The notes beneath the pieces are model-generated. The model had not been told where the DNA came from. It ran no database searches and saw only the letters and a list, made by a program, of their open reading frames with translations. A stretch of 64,000 nucleotides of DNA. Source: Nemania diffusa. Lineage: Eukaryota; Ascomycota; Sordariomycetes; Xylariales; Xylariaceae. This document shows, in pieces, positions 11,155 through 20,421 of the stretch. Position numbers and translations under genes: made by a program. The stretch spans positions 1,406,001 to 1,470,000 of the forward strand of contig JBBPUQ010000008.1 in the NCBI GenBank assembly GCA_038501195.1, given 5' to 3'. Positions within the stretch are counted from its first letter, which is position 1; every line of letters starts with the position of its first letter.

Positions 11155-12435
11155 AGAGAAAAATGGCGCTGATAGGGACATGTACGTTGTCTCCCGAGAG
11201 CGATGAATTGGATGTATGAGAAGCCCTAGATTTCTATACCTGCTGGATTAGGACTCTAGCTGGGATCTCACCAAAAGAGCAAATCTCCTTCGAGTACTAC
11301 AATACATAACCTATCACGCTGACTCTATTCACCATGCCGGTTAAATGATGTCGTGGATTAACGATCTAGTAGATTGCCTTTTCTACTGAGACAGTGTGGA
11401 TAACACAGTTACATAGGGGACAGATTGATTAGCTAACTCAGATCGCGCCTGAATTAAAATGATTGAACATAAATTGTCTGATTGCCTTCGTATTGTATCC
11501 GCAGTGAAAGAAGTTTCCCTAGTCTCTTGTGCGCTCACTTCCCCTGCTTGTACCTGATGACGGCTCCGAGCTGCATATGGCTAAGATTAGCAGTAAGCCC
11601 GTATTAGTGCCAGGGGCACCGTATGTTTAGGTAAATAGTCTGGAATTAGTAGTCGGAGCCATAGGATAGAGGTTTCAAGAGCATTCAGTCGAGCTGTTTA
11701 TCATATTCTACGAACTAGGTACTCCACCACCCTCCGAAGCCTAATGCAAGGAAAAGATGTTGAGGGTATGAAATTCTCAGCTGAGCCAGCAATCAGTCTA
11801 CATCATTATAGTGAGTAAACCCCAGGCCACAGCACTTGTGTCGTCAATTGCTCATGTCATTGATGCTTCCTCCATGATCTCACTAGCTTCTAACTTCCTT
11901 CATTTAATTATCTAGTTAATAGAATTACAAGTGTTCTTAATTGGTAGAAGTAAGTATCAGGCTCCGTGGTACTAGGTTCGCCAGCTATCAGCGACCAAGT
12001 TTTCATGATATTACAGAACGAAACTGTAATATCATACCCTCACTCCAAAATAATGAGGTTAGTAGAATGGATTTCCGGGTCTCCTATTAAAAAGGCTACT
12101 GACGATATACAAATTAATAAAGAAATGTCAGTCTAAGAATATTAGCTCCTTTACTTCACCTTAAAATAAAGGGATTTTTTCAGACAATCACTTGGTTTAC
12201 CCGCTAGGAAATGAAAAGAAAGGACTTAAACTCTTTGTCAATTCATAAATATATGCTCCTAATTAGTGTGATAATTGGTATATATAAATTCCAATTCTCT
12301 CTTCCCGAGTGTCTAGCTATTCTCTCTCTTTGCACAACCAAACATTAACAATACTTGAAGCCCCCTACGAATACATCAAACACTAATACTCTCTCAGTTG
12401 AAATCGCATCCAGTGTCCATACGCCGAAATCCAAG
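11155..12435. other. Intergenic, AT-rich, one strong hairpin
   Basis: Spacer between Argonaute and the F-box/ankyrin gene. It is increasingly AT-rich after 11850. Apart from the perfect inverted repeat at 12005-12035 I see no gene, RNA or mobile-element core. Confidence 0.5.
12005..12035. repeat. Perfect 12-bp inverted repeat (hairpin)
   Basis: ATGATATTACAG (12005-12016) and CTGTAATATCAT (12024-12035) are perfect reverse complements separated by AACGAAA. It could be a small hairpin, a footprint of an excised element or an RNA stem. Confidence 0.75.
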
Positions 12436-14787
12436 ATGTCGAGGAATATTGAGCCTAACGATATTAGGCCTGACTCGAGGAACCTCTTAGCCTGGAATGA
12501 CATCGATTTGACTCCAATTGGCAATCCGATAATGGTTTTGGCTATGATGGCATATTCACCTACAGATAGTAATGGTGCTAATCTAGGCTTCCGCCTTGAT
12601 GCTCTTCCTAACGAGCTTCTTCTTGGGGTGGCCCTGGAAATGCCACCGGGCGATAGGATAAGGGCAGCCTTCGCGTTTCCGAGTTTGCTCATGAACGATA
12701 ACCGTGTTAACATATATACTGTAGATACTATCGATCAGCTGAGGATTCCGACTTATATACCCGTAGGTCGTGATGTCGAACTAGAGCAGCAACCTTTGAT
12801 CATCAGAGCCATTTACGATGGCACGTATCCCTTTAAATGCCTTTTCAACTCCATGACTTCCGATCCCCCACATTACCTTTGATAAGATAAGTGACCTCAC
12901 TATACACTAGCAATTTTACTTAACACTTCTACATTAATTTATTAAAACAATGAATATAGTTAAAATAAGTACATTAATTGAAAGTGCAGTTTTTATTTTA
13001 CTGTAACGCAATTTTTAATTGATTTTCTGCATTAAAACAATATTTTGCAACCGTACGAAAAAGAAAGTAGATTACAGCACGTTAGCACCTGGTTAATGTA
13101 TCATCTTGTATAAAGATTTTTACAGTGACATTTGGCACAGGCAAGATTAAGTGAGAGTGGATGTACTTTATAAAAATTTGATTTTATTGGCTATAACCCC
13201 CCTGTATAAAAGTCACGGAGCCGAAAAGGCATTTAAAGGGATAGTGTCGCGCAAATCGGCATTATTCTTGACCAATACGAAGCAGCATGTGTTTACAGAG
13301 AAGTTGACCGCCATGTTTTCCTCAACTCTTCCTTCCCAGACAATTCACCAAATAATCACGTAGCAGCGGACCCCCCCGTTGTTCGCAATGTTGCTACTCC
13401 TCTTCACGCAGCCGTCGTAGCTAGGCGTCTTGACATAATCAAGTATCTTCTCAGCCGAGGGGCAGATCCGCAGCGGACAATTCAAAATGAACCCCCACCC
13501 CAACCATTTTTTGCTACACTAACTCCATACCAACTTGCCATTGATCTTGTTTTCGCGGACGCGCACTCCCCTGACAGAAATATAGAAAGACATTCCGAGT
13601 TTGAAGAGATCGCTCTACACCTAGCATATACTTCGGATAACGGAGCCTACACGCCCGACTTTCATGATGTTAGCACAGAAATGCGACTAGCGTGTTCTTC
13701 CGGGATGGAGCGCCTGGCATTATTACTTCTCAATCGGTCAGGACGCCCGCGAGATGCTATTCGTCTCTCACTCGACTTTATATTGCAACAAAACGTGCTG
13801 TTTACACACGCCATAACGTCTCCTCATCCGATACCACAAGTTATTACACAACTATACCAGCGCGGTGCCACCTTCGTAGATTTTGTCCTTGAAAGGAGTG
13901 CGACTGAGGTGGCAATTTCAGAAGGGCATGTGATGAATGCGGCCGCAGCGCTCCGTTTTGAGATCGAGAATATTGGCAAGTCTTGGTCACCTATGCCACT
14001 AGTCAACCGATCCATTGTCAGTATAGCCAGTCTAGCTCTTGATGATGAGAATTTAGTCAAGACTAAGCTGCTTGTTCTCGAGCTACTCGCGCTCAATTAT
14101 AGAATCGGACTACAGCGAGTCTATTGGTACGCAATCGCAGGTAAGCGAAATTCGGCCGAAACACGCGAGTGGCTTCTTCAATTCGCAGTCGGTATCAACG
14201 GCTGGACTTTAAGGACTGCAATCGCCTATAAAGACCGGCAAACTGTAACATATATACTTCAATCTTTCCTTGATACTGGCCGCTCTGTCGATGAATTACC
14301 GGAACTCCTGGAGGAGGATGGCGAGGAGGGTAATTCGCGTTGCTGGCATAGTACTCCCCTTAATTTAGCTCTCTCCGCGAACAACTACTATGAAGCAGCC
14401 CATCTATTATCTCTAGGTGCGAACCCAGATTTGGTACAACCAAACATCCGTCATAGAGTTCGCGTCGTCAGGGAACGCTGTATAACGGGAGAAATTGACC
14501 CCCTCACGTTCGTGTTCGGGTCAGAAAGTGTAAGTCTTGATGGCCATATGAATATTCCAGCAGAGGCCCATGCCATTCTACACTATGTCTTCACGAGGAT
14601 GCTTGACGATTTGGAACATCCGGTCCCACCCTATATCCGACCCCGACGGCATAGCCATATCCCCAACGACCACCCAGACAACGATTCGGAGGCCGAAAAC
14701 GGATTGGGCATATTTGACGTTCATACGACAGAGCAGGAGGAAGATATAGAAGAGCTTCAGCCCGAATATTATGGACATTACTCTTGA
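12436..14787 (+). CDS. F-box / ankyrin-repeat protein with a TIR-bearing intervening element
   Basis: This is a probable SCF substrate adaptor or scaffold of the large fungal F-box/ankyrin family; the substrate is unknown. The N-terminal part (12436-12824) has an F-box-like motif, RLDALPNELLLGVALE, followed by helices as in this family. The C-terminal part (13245-14787) has ankyrin repeats: TPLHAAVVARRLDIIKYLLS plus RGADP, and TPLNLALSANNYYEAAHLLS plus LGANP. Between them lies an AT-rich block that contains the inverted-repeat element. If GTATCC at 12825 is a donor and TAG at 13242-13244 an acceptor, the halves join in phase (AIYDG-T-VAQIGIILDQY) to give 643 aa with no stop. A TATAAC branch-point candidate lies about 45 nt before the acceptor. 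If the block is not spliced, the gene is broken after about residue 149. An ATG at 12436 was chosen because upstream in-frame codons lack ATG. Splicing is inferred, not proven. Confidence 0.6.
12828..13241. mobile_element. Non-autonomous TIR element (MITE-like, candidate introner), 414 bp
   Basis: The left end (from 12828) and the right end (to 13241) are inverted repeats of about 32 bp. The outer stretch ATCCCTTTAAATGCCTTTTC at 12827-12846 recurs as an exact reverse complement at 13223-13242. The next 13 bp match except for three A/G transitions. A TA dinucleotide flanks each end (12826-12827 and 13242-13243), as expected for a Tc1/mariner-type target duplication. The interior is AT-rich with no transposase, so the element is non-autonomous. 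It lies inside the F-box/ankyrin coding region. Confidence 0.8.
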
Positions 14788-15888
14788 GGTTGGTTTTTCA
14801 GTTTCCGTTTTTCTATCCTTTTTTAAGCATCTAAGTTAATAAAACTATTTCTCATCGCTGCAGAGTTTATCTCTAGAATATATGCGATTCAAGGTAGATG
14901 GTTAAAAATTAGTAAGATAATGCCGATTAAATATCGTGTACATCTAGTCCACCTTGTTGTAGTACATAGTTCTCGTGTTAGTTTCCATATGCCTAGGATT
15001 TGACGAAAGTAATACTCAAGCCCCTTTCCCCGAGAGGGGATATCAGCCTCAACTAAGAACTAGGAGTATTTCAGCTCCCCTTGCTGGTTCCCTCCATGTA
15101 ACAGTCCTGGCGTTGATCGCTAGCCGGAAAGCCGTTCGCCAGTTTTTGGTGGTATCTAGTGCCGTAAGCCTATACCCCTTAATCCCATTCGAATACTAAT
15201 GTCTAGAGGGAGGGTCTCGACTTATGTTACACATACTCTTAGCTCTCGCGTCGCCTTTACGCATAAGAGCTAAACCTTCTTGCCTGCTGCAATGGGACGT
15301 CTTATGACATCATTCTGCATCTAACAGTTGTTTTTTGTTATTGATTCGGCACATGCTGGCTGTAATGCCAAGGATCAGCCGAGTCCAAGATCTGCAGGGT
15401 CCTTGGCTGTCACGGAACAGAGTTGTAATGCTAAACCGCAACACTGCCAAAAGTAAAACGTCGTCAAGGTGGGAACCTTGGCCGTTTGAAGGTCTTATAT
15501 ATAGGACCGTTACATTGACCGGGTATCTCTCCCCAGGATCTACTTTAGTTAGCGCTACCATACGCCATTCGGTGAACGAGCATCATAAATTTATGAGTTG
15601 GGTGCTACAGGAAAGTGAATCACATATATTAAGCTGAGAGAACGAGGGTAGTTCCTAAGAAGCATTACTACGAGTTGGGGGCTTAATCCGACTTCTTGGC
15701 AGGAAATTGATGGGATGCGATACCTTCGTGATGCTACGACTCTGACTTTCTGCAGGAGAAAAGGAGTGATATAAGTATGAGAGAAAATATAGGGACTCAA
15801 TTGCGAGGTCTGGGTCAATTCGTTCGCTTTTGAGTTCTCGAAGAGGTATTTTCTCACAACACTATATTTCCGGCCCTTCACCGTCAAT
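14788..15888. other. Intergenic, no supported gene
   Basis: About 1.1 kb between the ankyrin gene and the Cys-rich secreted protein gene. Short overlapping open frames near 15310-15640 exist on both strands but show no domain or splice logic. The last 100 bp should contain the promoter of the downstream gene. Confidence 0.5.
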
Positions 15889-16714
15889 ATGCGCACTTAT
15901 CTTCTCTTCTTATTCACGCCGATTGCTTTCGCTGCAAAGGCACCTCGAATGCGACACACTACGACTACAGGCCATTCCTTGTTCGTCAAAAGAGAAGCTA
16001 CCTGTTCAGCAGGGTACGAAGTCTGTGAAGATGGATGTATAGGCACTGGAGCTGATTGCTGCAATGACGGCACGGGCGAAGCTTGCGAGGCGGGTTACTA
16101 TTGCATACCCGGCGCATGCTGTCCCAAGGGCGAAGACGTACGCTTCCCTAACCCCTTCCGTCCCCATCGTGTTATTATCGAGCAACACACCCACCCCTCC
16201 CACCGTATAAGCCTGTCGATATCCATATCGCCGCTTGTGAGGAAGCCCCTTACTTATATATGTATCCCGATAACAGTGCGATGACAGCGACGACGAAGTG
16301 GTATGCGACAACGGCGACGTGCCATGCGGCGAAGATTATTGCATGCCCCTCACAGGCAACTGTTGCAGTAACCAGGGCTACTATTGCCCCGACTATGGCA
16401 CCTGCACGAGCGATGGTCTCTGCTGCGCGTTCGGGGACAATTGTGAAGGCGGCGACACGTCGACGAAGGAGGGATATACTTCCCATACGCCGACCTTCGC
16501 AGCCCAGACCACGGATAACAATCATAATGGTGCGATTAACCTCCTCACTGCGGTATTGGGTAGTAGCGATAGCTCTATGATGGCTACCCAAACCCCTATT
16601 ACCGTCACTGTCACTCCTTCGCCTACTGCGCCAAGGCCTGGAAAGGCCGGTGGTCATTACACGGCGGACGGTCGAATTGTTGCCGGACTCGCTGTTGTTG
16701 CCCTCTTAATTTAA
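15889..16714 (+). CDS. Cys-rich secreted, putative GPI-anchored protein
   Basis: This is a predicted cell-surface protein of 228 aa and unknown function. Exon 1 is 15889-16137 and exon 2 is 16277-16714. The 139-nt intron (GTACGC donor, AACAG acceptor) is phase 0 and joins CCPKGED to CDDSDDE. The N-terminus MRTYLLFLFTPIAFAAKA is a signal peptide. The mature part has a dense cysteine array with repeated units, for example DGCIGTGADCCNDGTGEAC, GYYCIPGACC, GNCCSNQGYYC and GLCCAFGDNC. A Ser/Thr/Pro-rich linker follows (TPITVTVTPSPTAP). The C-terminus GRIVAGLAVVALLI fits a GPI-attachment hydrophobic tail. Similar Cys-rich GPI proteins are common in Pezizomycotina cell walls. Effector, adhesin or wall-structural roles are all possible. 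Confidence 0.8.
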
Positions 16715-17770
16715 ACCATTCGACAAGAAACCTATATACATTTCAGATGGAGAAGTATATGTGAATATGATTGATATACAGAGCGATGTCATTCTACCTA
16801 GAGGCTGTATCATAGTTGTAAACCATTGCGATGTTGAGGGGAGTTTTTGCGAAGGATGAATTGAATATTTGGCCAATATGCCCGAAATTAATAGGAAAGC
16901 TACGCGCGTCACTCCAAAATAGTCATGCCACTGTTAACTAGGTATATTCCCTCAATAACTCGGTTTTGTGACTGTGAATATTGATTCTTAAATAATATGT
17001 TCGGTTGGAGTAAGGTTTTTATCTTGGGGGTTGGGGGGCATACACGCATGGGAGAATCTCAATCAACACATCTAAAGTGAATATTAGCAAGTTTATAGTT
17101 TTTTTCAAATACAACTCAAGTGTGTGACTAATCCAGTTTAATATGTATATCTTTCTTGAGACGAATTTATTATCTAAACGGCACAGCACTATTTAACAGA
17201 TGTTTTATTAAACCCAAGAACAGAACTTAGTACTAGTGCAGCTCATCGTGTGAAGCTCTCGTGATCTCATCGCTGCTATCCTCAAACTGAAAAATATCAT
17301 GTAGTTTTACTCACTGTGTTGACTCTTCACATAACTTCAAACATGGAAGATGAATGGAAAACTAAGCTATTCATAATATTAGCAGTTTCTTCTTACTAAA
17401 GAATGAACTCCAAGGAGGTTTCAACCCGCATATCATTGAGTGTAACTGTAGTTGTGACGTCACTACGGCATCACTTGAACCCCACCATCTACATCATGGC
17501 TTGTAGCCAAACCAAAAATCATCATTCTTGCCAATTCGCTCGCATTTATAAACTAAAAGTCAGGAATCACTTTCTGAACAACAAAAGCATCGCATAAACA
17601 GAGCCTAAGAAACCACCCATCTGATAGATCTAAGCGACAGAAAGAAAGATACCTATACAATATCCAGCCAACACAGTCCACCTCGAAACTCGCCCTCAGT
17701 GATCGCATACCTCACCCAGACCGTAGACCCAAGAACCCACCCAAGAACCCACCCGCCTAGCCCAGCAACC
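16715..17770. other. AT-rich intergenic, no gene
   Basis: About 1 kb of AT-rich sequence. Base composition changes abruptly to GC-rich at about 17700, immediately before the next gene. No open frame has recognisable content. Confidence 0.5.
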
Positions 17771-18160
17771 ATGTCCAGCCTCCGAGTCCCCATCCTGCGC
17801 AGCGCGCCCCTCGTCCTACCCCGCCGGCTCCTGCACCGCAGCGCCGCGCGCCGCTCGCCGTACAAGGACGACGCGGACCGGGAGTCGCTGAAGCCGCGGG
17901 CGCACGAGAACACGCAGAGCGGCACCGACGACGAGGTGGGCCGGGACTACGGCGCCGCGGCCTTCGACCCGCAGAAAACGTCGCCGGAGCGCGAGCAGGA
18001 CACGGCCGCGCGGGCCGCCGCGCAGAAGGGCAAGGCGAACCCGCTCGGCGCGAGCCCCGCCGACCACGACTTCGCCAAGGGCGGGCGCGAGACCGAGGGG
18101 CAGCCCCAGCGGGGGAAGACGAAGAAGAGCGGGGGAGGGGGCGCGCCGAAGGATAATTGA
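17771..18160 (+). CDS. Small conserved fungal protein, putative mitochondrial
   Basis: A 129-aa single-exon gene of unknown function. The N-terminus MSSLRVPILRSAPLVLPRRL followed by LHRSAARR is an Arg-rich amphipathic presequence, so import into mitochondria is likely. The remainder is hydrophilic and disordered, with short blocks (SPYKDDADRESLKPR, TQSGTDDEVGRDY, NPLGASPADHDFAKGG) that I associate with a widespread uncharacterised fungal family. The ATG lies in a good context (ACCATG). The gene is very GC-rich compared with its AT-rich flanks and has strong third-position G/C. It converges on the RING gene, with stops about 260 bp apart. No enzymatic role should be inferred. Confidence 0.75.
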   Translation: MSSLRVPILRSAPLVLPRRLLHRSAARRSPYKDDADRESLKPRAHENTQSGTDDEVGRDYGAAAFDPQKTSPEREQDTAARAAAQKGKANPLGASPADHDFAKGGRETEGQPQRGKTKKSGGGGAPKDN

Positions 18161-18420
18161 TGAGATTTGGGCTTGGGGGTGAGGTGGTAGGGGACGTATG
18201 GAAGGGATGGTGGTAACAGTATGTGTTATGTATATGTTTATTTGCTTTCTGCTTGGTTCTAGACTGGGACGTAGTTTAGATACATGCGATGAGATCGTTT
18301 GCATGAATCACAATGCGGTTTCATCTTGTACAGTGCAGAATTCGCAACGTGGGTATCGCTAACGCTCAATCAAAATTGTGTACACGTACGTAGAGTCTAT
18401 ATATCAATGGTGGGATTTCT

Positions 18421-19021
18421 TCAGCCATAGAGCTCATCGTAATCCTCCTCCTCCTCGTCTTTTGGTACTTCAATGGTCTTCTTTTTCTGTGACAATAAAC
18501 AAACTGTCAGTAGGTGCTTCGAATAAATTGGGACGAAAGGTGGGAGGCCCTTCGGAGAAGCTGAAGGTTTCTCATACCGTAAGATCCAACCGGCACAGCG
18601 GACACGTCCCCTTGCTCATAAGCCAAGCACCCACACAATCTAGGTCGAAGGTATGGGAGCCATGACAAGGCAGCTCAACAACAAGCGGGTACGGATCGTC
18701 GAGGAACTTCTCAGCACAAATCGGGCACGCGCCCTCCGGATCGGACTGCAGCCTCTTGCGCGACACGCGGTCCAGCGTGTCGAGGTACGCCTGGTCGACG
18801 CCCGCGATGCGGTCTGGCGGGTTATTCACGTCGGCCTCCAGGGCCCCGATGAGCGACGACAGCAGCGCCTGGTTCTCGTCCGTCGGGGCGCTGGCGGCGA
18901 GCGTCGAGAGCTGGTCCTGCACCAGGCGGAAAAGGCCCGCCATGGCGACGGGCGTGGCGCCGGCGTGCGTCGAGGCTGGGTCCGAGTCGACCTGGTGGAA
19001 GTGCGATGTGAAGCTCGCCAT
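18421..19021 (-). CDS. RING-type zinc finger protein (putative E3 ubiquitin ligase)
   Basis: A predicted E3 ligase of 169 aa. Exon 1 is 19021-18578 and exon 2 is 18486-18421, with a 91-nt intron (GTATGA donor, CACAG acceptor, phase 0). The N-terminal helical region (residues 1-90) has no known domain. The RING spans about residues 99-144: CPICAEKF, then PCHGSHTFDLDCVGAWLMSK, then CPLCRLDLT. Spacing is C-x2-C ... C-x3-H-x2-D-x2-C ... C-x2-C. The sixth ligand therefore appears to be Asp rather than His or Cys, as in Rbx1-like RINGs. Exon 2 encodes a short acidic tail (KKKTIEVPKDEEEEDYDELY G). The partner E2 and the substrate are unknown. Confidence 0.85.
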
Positions 19022-20421
19022 GTCGGGGCGCCGGCGGTGTGGGGGTTTCGTGGAGGGCTTGACGTTATGCTCGACTAGATGCCGCGAGGAGTGAGTTTGG
19101 GTCTACAGTTCTTTGCCTCGGGTACAGGGCTTCATACCTTCGTAGGGATTGGCTGCCATGATGGGCGAATTCCAGGTTCACCTGGAGTGGTTATTTTCCA
19201 CCGGACTAGTAAGTATATGTACTGTATATATCTAAAGTCCTGTATGCGGTAGATGCGTGAGTATTTGCTAGGGTTGTGACGTTGGACATGAGGCTAGCTA
19301 GTTATTAAAGTCAGAGAACTCTTGTAGTAAGAGGCGGTAGTTTAGCCTTAGAAGTTCGTCAGCTTGCTGCTGTCTAGATCGATACAGGCAAGCAGGTACG
19401 CAGGTACCGATCATTGCCCCGCTATCGTAGGCACGGCGCGAACACGCAATTCCAAGCTGAAAGGACCCCGCGATTTGAGTGGGGAATGGAGGCCATGCAT
19501 TTAGCGAGGGTATTGCTTCCTAATAGGTACCAATACCACTAAATATATCGGCTCGAACCTGGGATCTTGCTACAGCTACATCGATGACGGGCATGAATCC
19601 TTACATACAAATAGTCGAGGTGGGCGATTACAAATTGAAACTCACACAGAAGACAAATGCAGGAAGATGAGAGAGATTAGGTATATGCGTATATTCCAGT
19701 ACCAGGTAAGTACCTAGTATATGGGAGCGGAAATCTATGCATATATAGAAGACAACGAGACCCCTTATCGTGTTGGTTAAGTACCTAACCCTGGTACTCT
19801 GTAATCAACCTGCCATCACATGTTCCCGTAGTTGTCGGTACATCCGGGACAGTTCTCGTGTTTACATTCCATGCAAACGTCGAAGATCAAGCTATTCCTG
19901 TGACCACAGTCACAGCATTCCCAGCTCATACCAGCCATTATTTCCTTTGGCTTTTTCCTTCTTGTCTTTCTTTAATGATTGCGTCGACTTTGTTGTTCTT
20001 GTCTTCCTTTAGTGGTTGTCTCGTCTGATGGCGTTATGCTCTTGTAAGCAGTCGTAATATGGTGCTTGCTGAATTTGTTCTGTAGGATTGATCTGAGGAG
20101 CATGTGTGCAATTACAAAGCGAGAGCATTGCAGGCATGTAAAGCTTCTTAAATATCCAGTCTTCAGAGAAAACTCTCTCCTGTTGAGATTCCTCCCTCGT
20201 GGAGCGACAGCGAGTTTGTAGAACCCGCGTTCCTTTTTTTTCCCGCCTGATCCTATGGCGCTTCGACACGAGACGAGTTTTTGTTCGCCGTACAATCAAA
20301 CAATAGAAGCCAGCAAGCCATGATATCACCTAGGCCTTGTTACGCGCGCGCTTCATGCGGAGTGACAAACAGCTCTATGTTTATTTCCAATGAGCTCGTG
20401 TTAATCCTGAGGAATAGACCA
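19022..20421. other. Intergenic, no supported gene
   Basis: Spacer between the RING gene start and the 3' end of the NRPS-like gene. It has TAGGTA-type words and an isolated minus-strand Pol III B-box-like word near 19553 with no matching cloverleaf. Short open frames on both strands around 19770-20330 show no domain. Confidence 0.5.

Noticed and set aside
16250..16657. Minus-strand Ala/Val/Ile-rich frame
   Set aside because: Antisense shadow of the Cys-rich GPI protein exon 2.
17816..18304. 162-codon minus-strand frame
   Set aside because: Antisense shadow of the GC-rich small mitochondrial-type gene; GC-rich DNA lacks stops in all frames.
19545..19575. Possible minus-strand tRNA or SINE (GGTTCGAGCC word)
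   Set aside because: T-stem does not pair and there is no upstream tRNA body.
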